Below, in pieces: positions 1-7,010 of a stretch of 7,516 nt of DNA (position 1 is the first letter of the stretch; the number at the start of each line of letters is the position of its first letter). The notes under the pieces are model-generated. The model was not told where the DNA came from. It made no database searches and was given only the letters and a program-made list of their open reading frames with translations. Origin of the DNA: Thermoplasmata archaeon (GTDB taxonomy: Archaea; Thermoplasmatota; Thermoplasmata; GCA-020350865); assembly GCA_020351895.1 (NCBI GenBank), contig CP070672.1:768844-776359 (forward strand), read 5' to 3'. Made by a program: the position numbers and the translations under genes.

Positions 1-1
1 A

Positions 2-832
2 ATCCCTAAATATTTAATTGAAGAGTATGATGAGCCTAATAAAGTAATTTTAGAATTTAATAAAACCTTAATTGAAAATGTATACGATTTAATCCCCGTT
101 ATAAAACCCCAAATTGCTTTTTATGAAAAGTATGATGCTCTAGATGCGCTAAAAGAAACAATAAATTTTGCTCATAAAAAGGACTTATTGGTAATTTTAG
201 ATTCTAAGCGTAGCGATATTGGTACAACTTCTAAAGCTTATGCAGATGCTACGTTTAAAATTTATAAAGCAGATGCGTGTACTTTAAACCCTTATCTAGG
301 ATTTGATAGTATCCAACCCTATATTGAGCACTATAAGGAAAAAGGATTATTTATACTTGTAAAAACTTCTAATCCAAGCAGCACAGAATTTCAAAATCTA
401 TTTAGTGTAAGATTAGACAATATAGATAATACTCAAATTGAACTAGAAAAAGAAAAGGTAAAATTGGTAAGAAATTACATTCATGTAGCTAAACTTATTG
501 TGGAATGGAGCAAAAATTTGCCCTCTTTCTTAAATTATAATAATTTAGGCGCTGTAGTAGGTGCAACATTCCCTGAAGAATTAAGATCAGTTAGAGAAAT
601 AACAAAAAATTCGTTTATATTAATGCCTGGTTATGGTGCTCAGGGAGCTCAAGCTGAAGATATAAAGAATGGATTTCATAAGGATGGTTTGGGAGGGATT
701 GTAAATTCTTCACGAGCTATCATTTATTCTTATGCAACTAAAAAAGAGTTTAACTCAGACAAGTTTGGAGAAGCTGCTAGAGATCAGATTATTAAAATGA
801 ATAAAGAAATAAATCAAGCAATAGGATTATAG
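2..832 (+). CDS. pyrF: Orotidine-5'-phosphate decarboxylase, type 2 family; 5' end outside window
   Basis: This enzyme decarboxylates orotidine 5'-monophosphate to UMP, the last step of de novo pyrimidine synthesis in the cytoplasm. The frame is open from base 2, giving 276 visible residues. The first in-frame alternative start (TTG at 188) lies inside the conserved core, so it is not the true start. Residues below are numbered from base 2. The catalytic Lys-Asp-Lys-Asp set is visible as K35 (in VIKPQIAFYE) and D67, K69 and D72 (in LDSKRSDIGTT). The phosphate-binding loop MPGYGAQGA starts near residue 208, and the phosphate-binding Arg is R238 in NSSRAIIYSY. The PGYGAQGA loop and the total size fit the longer type 2 form (pyrF_sub2) rather than the roughly 220-residue form usual in many archaea. 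About 25-35 N-terminal residues, including the usual GLD segment, are missing because the window begins inside the gene. The region is AT-rich, unlike the DNA after about 1270. The identification is firm and the taxon is not. Confidence 0.88.
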   Translation: MPKYLIEEYDEPNKVILEFNKTLIENVYDLIPVIKPQIAFYEKYDALDALKETINFAHKKDLLVILDSKRSDIGTTSKAYADATFKIYKADACTLNPYLGFDSIQPYIEHYKEKGLFILVKTSNPSSTEFQNLFSVRLDNIDNTQIELEKEKVKLVRNYIHVAKLIVEWSKNLPSFLNYNNLGAVVGATFPEELRSVREITKNSFILMPGYGAQGAQAEDIKNGFHKDGLGGIVNSSRAIIYSYATKKEFNSDKFGEAARDQIIKMNKEINQAIGL

Positions 833-851
833 CGCTTTTTTACTTTATTTT
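832..851 (+). terminator. T-rich stretch after pyrF
   Basis: Directly after the pyrF stop codon comes GCGC followed by six T (836-841) and a further T-rich segment. Archaeal termination, and intrinsic termination in general, favours such U-tracts. No convincing long stem precedes it. It sits in the 17-base gap between two converging genes. The role is inferred from position and composition only. Confidence 0.35.
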
Positions 852-1251
852 ACAGTGTTGCTAAAAATTCTCCTAAAAATCTCATTGCAAATACAGTTGG
901 TACCAAAATTAGAACTAAAACAATTAAAGAGCGTTTAAGACCAACTTGATGAATAACATTAATAATATTCAAATCTACTGCAGAGGCAACAATTATTATA
1001 GGAATTATTGCTAATGGATCCCCTTCATAAGCTCCCGCAAAACCAAGTAACATTAGAGGAGAACCTATTGCAAAAATCACTCCAAATTGAATTAAAAAAC
1101 TATATCCAACCCATTTTATACCCGTCCGTTTTTCAGCTTTTACAATAGTCAAACCAAGTTTCAATATTAGAAAAGTTATTACCATCAGAGTTCCCGCAAT
1201 TATTATAGGCATATATTCTTTCAGAAAGTCTTCTCCATTTTGAAAAATCAT
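850..1251 (-). CDS. Small four-helix integral membrane protein, function unknown
   Basis: I do not recognise the family. From the ATG at 1251 the product is 133 residues with four likely membrane helices, near residues 14-34, 47-71, 79-100 and 107-125. A basic loop (KAEKRTGIKW, about 38-47) lies between the first two helices. A Gly-rich turn with acidic residues (GFAGAYEGDP) follows helix 2. No catalytic motif is visible. The same frame extends further upstream to about 1386, but that part is the antisense of the Ig-like repeats on the plus strand and has a different composition, so it is excluded. An ATG at 1260 would add three residues. Neither ATG has an obvious Shine-Dalgarno sequence. 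Because the AT-rich block ends at almost this point, the true start may have been lost at the junction. The gene converges with pyrF, 17 bases between stops. Confidence 0.6.
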   Translation of the reverse strand: MIFQNGEDFLKEYMPIIIAGTLMVITFLILKLGLTIVKAEKRTGIKWVGYSFLIQFGVIFAIGSPLMLLGFAGAYEGDPLAIIPIIIVASAVDLNIINVIHQVGLKRSLIVLVLILVPTVFAMRFLGEFLATL

Positions 1252-1272
1252 TAGTAGCATATTATGTTTCAA
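1249..1272. other. Probable sequence junction (misassembly or rearrangement breakpoint)
   Basis: To the left, base composition is AT-rich (1201-1260 about 27 % GC). To the right it rises (1261-1320 about 40 %, 1321-1380 about 45 %). The plus-strand repeat protein becomes alignable to its own later repeats only from about 1257-1270: the translation AYYVSNNNSVGYIG matches FYGAEYNDTAGYIG of a later unit. Upstream of this, the expected first half of the repeat (the IRDAP and CDP...NYP segments) is absent. The minus-strand membrane protein gene also starts here. What is seen is a break in composition and in domain structure. That it is an assembly chimera rather than a genuine recombination is inference. 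Confidence 0.6.
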
Positions 1273-3674
1273 ACAATAACTCAGTAGGGTATATCGGCTC
1301 TGTCCCACTGTCCTCCATATGGGATAGCAATAATACAAATGTGGTGAGTGTGACAAGTCCGGGTGCCAGCTCAACAATTTCCGCAAGTTCTGTGAATGTC
1401 GGATATGTCTGGATTGGATTGGACGACCAAAACGGCCACAATAATCAGACCAAAGTCACAGTCATGGATTTTGAAGTTGATTATATACTGATAAGAGACG
1501 CCCCAGGTGGAGGAGGCAATAACCTATGCGATCCAGCCAATTATACAAGTTATCCTGTGGGACATTCAATAACATTATATGGAGCAGAGTGGAATGAGTC
1601 CGTAGGCTACATTCGAGATGTTCCTACCGCCTCAACATGGAACAGTAGTGATCCAACAATTGTAAGTGTTACAACCCCAGGCAGTTCTTCGACATTAACA
1701 TGCAGTGATACCAATTTCGGGACCGTTACAATCACTTTAGATGACGGGCAGGGAAACCAGAACACCACACAGGTGACTGTGCTTACACCAACTACCGACT
1801 TCATCCAAATCAGGGATGCACCAGATGGAGGAGGAAACATTCTAACAAACATGATCTATGACAAGGGTGCCACAGATAATTACTACGGCTCGGCGTATAA
1901 CGACACTGCAGGATACATAGGCCCTGTTCCTTCTATATCAACATGGGATAGCAATAATACAAATATCGTGACCGTAACGAGCCCAGGGAACTTCACGACA
2001 ATAACCTGTGATAACACGAACAGTGGTTGGGTGCGGATTACATTGGATGATGGAGAGGGAAATCAGAATCAGACCCTTGTTAATGTTTTGGGATGGAGTG
2101 TAGATTATGTTCTCATCCGTGATGCCCCAGGTGGAGCCGGAAACAATCTATGCGATCCTGGATATTATCCTAATTTCCCTGTTGGACATACAACAACATT
2201 CTACGGTGCCCTATACAATATCTCGGGTGGATACCTTGGAGATGTATCGAGCTCTTCAACATGGGTGAGCGATGACACCGGTATTGTCATGGTTTCACCC
2301 ACTGGCAGCTCGACCTCCATCATATGTCATAACCAGAATTGGGGTACTGTAACAATAACATTGACTGATATTGATAATGGAGTTTTAAATACTACGCAGG
2401 TTTCTGTACTGGAACCAACAGTGGATATCATTCAGATTCGGGATTCTCCAAATGATGAAGGAATTGTGCTGAGCGATCCTGCAAACTATCCAGTTTATTC
2501 CCAGGCACATGAAACCACATTCTATGGCGCAGAATACAATGATACTGCAGGCTACATAGGTTCAGTGCCAGTAACATCCACTTGGGATTCAAACGATACA
2601 GCCATTGTTGCAGTCTCAAGCCCCACAAACAAGACAACAGTGACATGCAGCAATGTGAATGTTGGATTGGTTTGGATCACATTGGATGATGGAGATGGTC
2701 ATGAAAATCATACACTAGTTACAGTGATAAAAGCAGTTATTGACTACTTACGAATCAGAGATGCACCAAATGGAGAGGGGATTAATCTCTGCGATCCTGG
2801 AAATTATCCTGTCTTTGGAGTGGGCCATACGACCAAATTCTATGCAGCAGGTTATAATCAAACCCAAGGGTATATTGTAGATGTACCTGTAAAATGGTCC
2901 GTCACAGATGATTCTATTGTCAATGTCACGACCTCGGGCTCTTTTTCGGATATATTGTGCAGCGATACAAACGAGGGAGCGGTTACCATAACAGTAGATG
3001 ACAACCAAGGTAATACCAATACTACTCAAGTTACTGTCTTACCTCCAACAATAAATTATATCCAGATAAGGGACTCTCCCTTAGGAGGAGGAAATGTCAT
3101 CACAACCGGGACTTATATAGTATCAGATGTTGACATCTTCTATGCCGCAGCATATAACAGCACTGCAGGCTATCTAGAGGATCCGGAAGTTTCTTGGTCA
3201 AGTGACAATACCGACGTGGGCCAGGTCTCTTCTCCTGGAATATGGACCAACTTCACGGCTCAGAATGTCGCAATAAATAGTACTTGCAAGATAACAGCGA
3301 CTTATACCCCCAGCATAACAAATACCACAGACCTATTGACGGTCTTGGCACCGAGAATCGATGATATCAGGATTCGAGACGATGCATATGAAGAGGGGGA
3401 TATTGTAATCACCCGAACCTACTCTGCTTCTGATACAGATGTTTTATATGCAGCAGGATACAACGATACCGTAGGTTATGTAAGGGATGTTGAGGTCACA
3501 TGGGAAAGTGACGATACCTCTGTTGGTAAGGTTACATCACCAGGGAATTCTTCTACCTTCACTGCACAGAATGTGATGACAAATAGCACCTGTACGGTCA
3601 CAGCCACATATTCAATGAATATTTTTAACTCCACGGGACTGATAACTGTAGAACCAACTATGGATGTCATAGCA
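1257..3674 (+). repeat. Tandem array of about 105-codon Ig-like repeats (one partial, seven complete)
   Basis: Complete units begin at about 1476, 1794, 2100, 2421, 2739, 3051 and 3357, and the partial first unit begins at the junction. Neighbouring units are diverged, but alternate units resemble each other more. Units 1, 3 and 5 share L/R-IRDAP, an LCDP segment and NTTQV[TS]VL. Units 0, 2 and 4 share a W-[DI]SN-type segment, T-x-IV and a strand ending LDD. At DNA level a 22-base exact match links 1319-1340 with 1943-1964, in units 0 and 2. This indicates growth by duplication of a two-domain unit of about 625-640 bases. Units 6 and 7 form a third group, with a TY segment replacing CDP...NYP. 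Confidence 0.85.
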
Positions 3675-4061
3675 CCGAGTTCACCAAGCCAACCGACCCT
3701 TGATTTGATAAGTAAAAATAAAATTGAGATATCCTGGGATCCAAATACAGAACCTGATTTGGATGACTATATTATACAGCGCTCTACAAGTCCTGATGGT
3801 CCCTGGTTATATTTGACTGTTTTGGACAAGGATACAACATCTTATAATGATACTGGTCTAGAACTCGATACAACTTATTACTACCAGATAATTGCAGTGG
3901 ATGAGGCTGGTAACCCATCCGATCCTTCACCTGCGGCAAGTATAACAACCCCAATTCCAGAAGATGATGCTTTCCCATGGGTATTGGTGTCATTGATCAT
4001 CCTGATCATTATTATCGTGGTCTTTGTGCTTCTGTTCCTTTTCAGAAAGAAGTCAGAATAG
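1257..4061 (+). CDS. Membrane-anchored surface protein with tandem Big_2-like Ig repeats and Fn3 domain; 5' truncated
   Basis: This is a large extracellular repeat protein, probably an adhesin or envelope component. That role is inferred from architecture; no enzyme motif is visible. Counting residues from the GTG at 1341, seven complete units of 102-107 residues start at residues 46, 152, 254, 361, 467, 571 and 673, preceded by the second half of another unit. Each has an IRD[AS]P opening, a GY[ILV] turn, a W-x-S-[ND]-[DN] segment and an ITLDDG-like strand, resembling bacterial Ig-like group 2 domains. A fibronectin type III domain follows (about 777-871), then one membrane helix (879-901) and the tail RKKSE. 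At least 25 N-x-[ST] sequons fit an N-glycosylated archaeal surface protein. The frame is open from 1209 but has no ATG, ribosome site or signal peptide, and the GTG at 1341 lies mid-domain. The true N-terminus is therefore missing at the junction near 1260. A promoter-bearing 78-base gap separates it from the next surface gene. Confidence 0.8.
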   Translation, partial: AYYVSNNNSVGYIGSVPLSSIWDSNNTNVVSVTSPGASSTISASSVNVGYVWIGLDDQNGHNNQTKVTVMDFEVDYILIRDAPGGGGNNLCDPANYTSYPVGHSITLYGAEWNESVGYIRDVPTASTWNSSDPTIVSVTTPGSSSTLTCSDTNFGTVTITLDDGQGNQNTTQVTVLTPTTDFIQIRDAPDGGGNILTNMIYDKGATDNYYGSAYNDTAGYIGPVPSISTWDSNNTNIVTVTSPGNFTTITCDNTNSGWVRITLDDGEGNQNQTLVNVLGWSVDYVLIRDAPGGAGNNLCDPGYYPNFPVGHTTTFYGALYNISGGYLGDVSSSSTWVSDDTGIVMVSPTGSSTSIICHNQNWGTVTITLTDIDNGVLNTTQVSVLEPTVDIIQIRDSPNDEGIVLSDPANYPVYSQAHETTFYGAEYNDTAGYIGSVPVTSTWDSNDTAIVAVSSPTNKTTVTCSNVNVGLVWITLDDGDGHENHTLVTVIKAVIDYLRIRDAPNGEGINLCDPGNYPVFGVGHTTKFYAAGYNQTQGYIVDVPVKWSVTDDSIVNVTTSGSFSDILCSDTNEGAVTITVDDNQGNTNTTQVTVLPPTINYIQIRDSPLGGGNVITTGTYIVSDVDIFYAAAYNSTAGYLEDPEVSWSSDNTDVGQVSSPGIWTNFTAQNVAINSTCKITATYTPSITNTTDLLTVLAPRIDDIRIRDDAYEEGDIVITRTYSASDTDVLYAAGYNDTVGYVRDVEVTWESDDTSVGKVTSPGNSSTFTAQNVMTNSTCTVTATYSMNIFNSTGLITVEPTMDVIAPSSPSQPTLDLISKNKIEISWDPNTEPDLDDYIIQRSTSPDGPWLYLTVLDKDTTSYNDTGLELDTTYYYQIIAVDEAGNPSDPSPAASITTPIPEDDAFPWVLVSLIILIIIIVVFVLLFLFRKKSE

Positions 4062-4068
4062 AGGTGAT
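4061..4068 (+). promoter_or_regulatory. Shine-Dalgarno-like GAGGTGAT without a properly spaced start codon
   Basis: This octamer matches the complement of the 16S rRNA 3' end very well and directly follows the stop of the repeat protein. The only nearby ATG (4067) overlaps it and opens a reading frame of just nine codons, ending at 4096, and no start codon lies 5-10 bases downstream. It may be chance or a relic of a displaced start. It may also simply form the upstream flank of the TATA-like element. Confidence 0.25.
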
Positions 4069-4069
4069 G

Positions 4070-4079
4070 TTTTATAAAA
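4070..4079 (+). promoter_or_regulatory. Candidate archaeal TATA box for the propeller-protein gene
   Basis: The sequence TTTTATAAAA lies in the gap between the two surface genes, about 60 bases before the ATG at 4140. It resembles the archaeal TATA consensus. With the usual 25-base distance, transcription would begin near 4100 and leave a leader of about 40 bases containing the ribosome site. This would allow expression independent of the upstream gene. The assignment rests on motif and position only. Confidence 0.4.
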
Positions 4080-4126
4080 AAGATATACATCCTTAGGAGA
4101 CTGTAAAAAGGAAGGAAAATAGTATA

Positions 4127-4132
4127 GGAGAG
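4127..4132 (+). promoter_or_regulatory. Ribosome binding site of the propeller-protein gene
   Basis: GGAGAG lies seven bases before the ATG at 4140, a standard Shine-Dalgarno spacing. It fixes this ATG as the start, which is supported by the signal peptide that follows immediately. Confidence 0.75.
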
Positions 4133-4139
4133 AGAATAC

Positions 4140-6968
4140 ATGGTTTTTAACATCGGAAAAAAGAAAATAACTTCGATTGTCTTAACCTTCCTTTTACTTT
4201 CCACCAGTTTAATCCTCCTTCTTACATTTCCATCCACAACTGGTGATCCCCCATTTTCCGAAAATAAGAGGGTGAATAGCGATGAAGTTGGCGTTGCAGC
4301 CCATAAAGCTCCCTCCCTTGCGGTTGATCCAACTGGTAATGCCTATGTTGTGTGGGGGGACTCCCGCAACCCAGACTGGGATATTTACTTTGCCAAATCC
4401 ACTGATTGGGGGGAAACATGGACCGATCCCAACATAAAGGTCAATACAGGTTCTGAGAATCAAACCTTCCCTGCAATGGCTATCGATTCCAAAGGAACGT
4501 TGTATGTGGTTTGGGAAGACGACAGAAATGGAGATTCAGACATCTACTTCGCCAAATCCACTGATGGTGGGCAGACATGGACTAATCCAAATAAAAAGGT
4601 CAACATCGATACAGCCGGTGATGGATTTCCCAATATGGACCAGAATACCCCCTGTATCGCCGTGGACTCGGAAGGCACGATATATGTAGCCTGGACAGAC
4701 GACCGCTGGGATGATACAGACATATACTTCGCCAAATCCACAAACGGTGGAGTAGATTGGACAAATCCTAATGTAAGGATCAACACTGACTCCACCTCCA
4801 CAACCCAACGCAATCCAACAATAGCCGTGGACTCCGAGGGAGTGATTTACATTGCCTGGCAAGATCAAATAACCGGAGACTATGACATCCATTTCGCTAG
4901 GTCCACAGACGGGGGAGGAAATTGGACAAAACCAAGTGTAAAGGTCAATTCTGACACGTCATCAAGGGAACAAAACAATCCTTCCATTGCAGTAGATTCC
5001 TCAGGCACGATTTTTCTGGTTTGGCAGGACAACCGCTGGAACAACTATGATATTTACTATGCAAAGTCCACCAACGGTGGAACCTCCTGGACCCATCCGA
5101 ATATCAAGATCAATTCGGACACAGGTTCAGCCCGTCAGTATAATCCATCCCTTGCAGTTTCTTATACTGGTACTCTCTACGCTGCCTGGCATGATTACCG
5201 AAATGCGAATGCCGATATCTATTTTGCCTATTCCACGAATCAAGGAGAAAACTGGACCCACCCCAATCTAAGGGTAAACCAGCCCCCAACTGATACCCAA
5301 CATGTACCCGCAATTGCCGTTGGCATAAATGGACCTGTTTATGTGGCCTGGCAGGACGACCGTGGCGGTTTCGATGACATATATTCTGCAAATATCAATC
5401 CCGTCAATCCCTTTCCAACTGCGGACTTGCTCAGTGTAGAAGGTTTCCTAGGTACAACCCCCGGTATTCAGCATATTATTCCCCACAATCCCATTTTCAG
5501 CTTCACATACAATGACCCTAATTCTGATCCTCTTTCACAATACAATATCAGTCTCTGGGACTCTGGAGGCTCAAACTTACTTTGGTGGTGTAACCGCACC
5601 TCTTCAGTATCCTCAGGATCAGAGGTATCTGTGAAATACAATAATGCACCATGTCCTGCAAATGGCCCAACGTTGGTGGATGGTTCATCATACAGGCTCA
5701 GGGCCAAAGTTGAGAATATAACTGGAGTTTGGAGTCCTTTTTCAGAGGTTGCCTTTCATCTGAATGAAGTCCTGCCTCCCACAACACCGGTTTACCCGGC
5801 TGATAATTCCCTTATTGAATCTTCCGCAACCCAGAGCGTTATCTGGAGTTCACCTGGAAGGGATGCTGAGGGGGATTCCCCTGAGAGTTACAGTTGGGAA
5901 GTTTCAATGAATCCTGAGTTCACAACCTTAATTGACTCGGGCTCACAGCTTGTCAACGAATCAAATCCATTCAACACCCGACCCTCTGGATATTTCTATT
6001 GGCGGGTAAAGTTAAATGATGGATGGGAGACCAGTTCCTATGGAAACCAGCCCGATGGTTACTGGGCCTTCTCCACGTTTACTCCTACTCCTCAAAACAA
6101 CCCTCCCACCATCACAAATAAAGGTTCAGAACCTGATACATCCACTGTCGGCTCCTTCATAGATTTCATGTTCACTGCAACGGACCCTGATTCAGATCCA
6201 CTTTCTTGGGGAAAGATTTCAGGACCAAGTTGGCTGAGGATAGGAACTGATAACGGCAGGATTTATGGAACTCCCTCTTCTGAAGATCAGGGTACCAACA
6301 ATTTTACAATACAGGTGAGTGATGGAAAAGGGGGATCTGACAATCATACCTTCACGATCCAAATCGAGGATACAACCACCCCGAATAATCCTCCTGTCAT
6401 CACAAACAAAGCCCAAGTTCCTGACAAAACCGCTGTGAATATCACCATGACCTTCACCTTCACAGCCACAGATCCCGACTCGGATCCTCTTACATGGAGT
6501 AAACTTTCAGGACCCCATTGGCTGGATATTGGTATTGACAATGGAACCATCTTTGGTATGCCATCTATTGAAAATCTGGGCTCAAACACGTTCACAATTC
6601 AGGTTAGTGACGGAAGGGGAGGAACCGATAATCACACATTCACAATCACTGTGGATACCACTTTAGATGGAGATGGTGATGGGGTTCAGAAGGATGATGA
6701 ATTTCCATTTCTATGTTTGGTTCTAATCCTCATAATCCTTGTCTTGGTTATCCTCATCCTTATTGCGCTTTGGCGCAGGAAGAAATCCGAGGAGGAAGAG
6801 GAACCATTAGGGGAATTAAAAGAAGATGTCGAAAAGGTTGAAGAACCACCTAAAGATGAAACAGCCGAGGAGAAGATTCCATATACTGATGAAGAGGAAG
6901 AACCTCCACCCCCTGATGCTGAACCGCTTCCGATCGAGGATGACGAACCGCCACCGCCTGATGATTAG
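4140..6968 (+). CDS. Membrane-anchored surface protein: signal peptide, seven-bladed Asp-box propeller, Fn3-like and cadherin-like domains
   Basis: The 942-residue product begins with a signal peptide (KKK at 7-9, hydrophobic 11-30, cleavage probably about 33-36). Residues 57-419 form a BNR/sialidase-like beta-propeller with six Asp-boxes (STDGGQTW type) at 87, 140, 200, 255, 310 and 365, and a seventh blade without one. Two Fn3/Ig-like domains follow (about 425-543 and 545-646), then two He_PIG/cadherin-like domains (655-743 and 751-838). A DGDGDGVQKDDE loop (843-854) resembles thrombospondin-3/EF-hand calcium sites. One membrane helix spans about 856-878. The final 64 residues are cytoplasmic, with Glu-rich runs and two PPPPD blocks. 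The probable role is binding of glycans or proteins at the cell surface. Sialidase activity is not supported, because no catalytic Arg triad or Tyr/Glu set can be placed. The start is set by the ribosome site and signal peptide. Its anchor resembles that of the upstream surface protein. Confidence 0.85.
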   Translation: MVFNIGKKKITSIVLTFLLLSTSLILLLTFPSTTGDPPFSENKRVNSDEVGVAAHKAPSLAVDPTGNAYVVWGDSRNPDWDIYFAKSTDWGETWTDPNIKVNTGSENQTFPAMAIDSKGTLYVVWEDDRNGDSDIYFAKSTDGGQTWTNPNKKVNIDTAGDGFPNMDQNTPCIAVDSEGTIYVAWTDDRWDDTDIYFAKSTNGGVDWTNPNVRINTDSTSTTQRNPTIAVDSEGVIYIAWQDQITGDYDIHFARSTDGGGNWTKPSVKVNSDTSSREQNNPSIAVDSSGTIFLVWQDNRWNNYDIYYAKSTNGGTSWTHPNIKINSDTGSARQYNPSLAVSYTGTLYAAWHDYRNANADIYFAYSTNQGENWTHPNLRVNQPPTDTQHVPAIAVGINGPVYVAWQDDRGGFDDIYSANINPVNPFPTADLLSVEGFLGTTPGIQHIIPHNPIFSFTYNDPNSDPLSQYNISLWDSGGSNLLWWCNRTSSVSSGSEVSVKYNNAPCPANGPTLVDGSSYRLRAKVENITGVWSPFSEVAFHLNEVLPPTTPVYPADNSLIESSATQSVIWSSPGRDAEGDSPESYSWEVSMNPEFTTLIDSGSQLVNESNPFNTRPSGYFYWRVKLNDGWETSSYGNQPDGYWAFSTFTPTPQNNPPTITNKGSEPDTSTVGSFIDFMFTATDPDSDPLSWGKISGPSWLRIGTDNGRIYGTPSSEDQGTNNFTIQVSDGKGGSDNHTFTIQIEDTTTPNNPPVITNKAQVPDKTAVNITMTFTFTATDPDSDPLTWSKLSGPHWLDIGIDNGTIFGMPSIENLGSNTFTIQVSDGRGGTDNHTFTITVDTTLDGDGDGVQKDDEFPFLCLVLILIILVLVILILIALWRRKKSEEEEEPLGELKEDVEKVEEPPKDETAEEKIPYTDEEEEPPPPDAEPLPIEDDEPPPPDD
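4311..5396 (+). repeat. Seven propeller-blade repeats of about 53-60 codons
   Basis: Blades start (at the conserved Pro of P-x-[ILM]-A-[VI]-D) near 4311, 4470, 4650, 4815, 4980, 5145 and 5307. Each reads as a conserved A-V-D strand, an [YF][VILA][VA]W strand with D-x-R, then DIYFAKST with the Asp-box W, ending in [KR][VI]N. The DNA is also similar, for example TACTTCGCCAAATCCAC at both 4545 and 4726, suggesting fairly recent blade duplication. The N-terminal ENKRVNSDE (residues 41-49) matches the end of a blade and probably closes the ring with blade 7. Confidence 0.8.
6102..6653 (+). repeat. Two tandem cadherin-like (He_PIG/CADG) domain repeats
   Basis: Two copies of about 90 codons (6102-6368 and 6390-6653) share PP-x-ITNK, FTATDPDSDPL, SGP-x-WL, DNG-x-I-x-G-x-P, a TFTIQVSDG-type strand and DNHTFTI. 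This pattern matches the putative Ig / dystroglycan-type cadherin-like family found in many secreted prokaryotic proteins. The TDPDSDP segment often binds calcium in related domains; here that is inferred. Confidence 0.75.
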
Positions 6969-7010
6969 TTATAGAACACAATTATAAAGATGGCACGATA
7001 ATGATTTACG

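Noticed and set aside
188..190. TTG as the pyrF start
   Set aside because: The frame is open upstream and encodes conserved parts, including the catalytic-set Lys in VIKPQIAFYE, so the gene begins before the window.
1341..1343. GTG as the true start of the repeat protein
   Set aside because: It lies in the middle of a repeat domain. The frame aligns with other units further upstream, and no ribosome site or signal peptide is present.
1252..1386. N-terminal extension of the minus-strand membrane protein
   Set aside because: It is antisense to the Ig-like repeat and has the composition of the right part. Its Ser/Tyr/Cys-rich sequence does not look like a natural protein start.
4067..4096. A nine-codon frame after the repeat protein
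   Set aside because: Its ATG overlaps the Shine-Dalgarno-like octamer, so it cannot use it, and the peptide has no leader-like feature.
4140..5396. Catalytic sialidase
   Set aside because: Asp-boxes are structural. The catalytic Arg triad, Tyr/Glu pair and Asp of sialidases cannot be placed, and the blades are near-uniform repeats.
1257..5396. Regular repeats as a possible CRISPR array
   Set aside because: The periodicity is about 315 and 165 bases, in frame and protein-coding, without short identical repeats and unique spacers.
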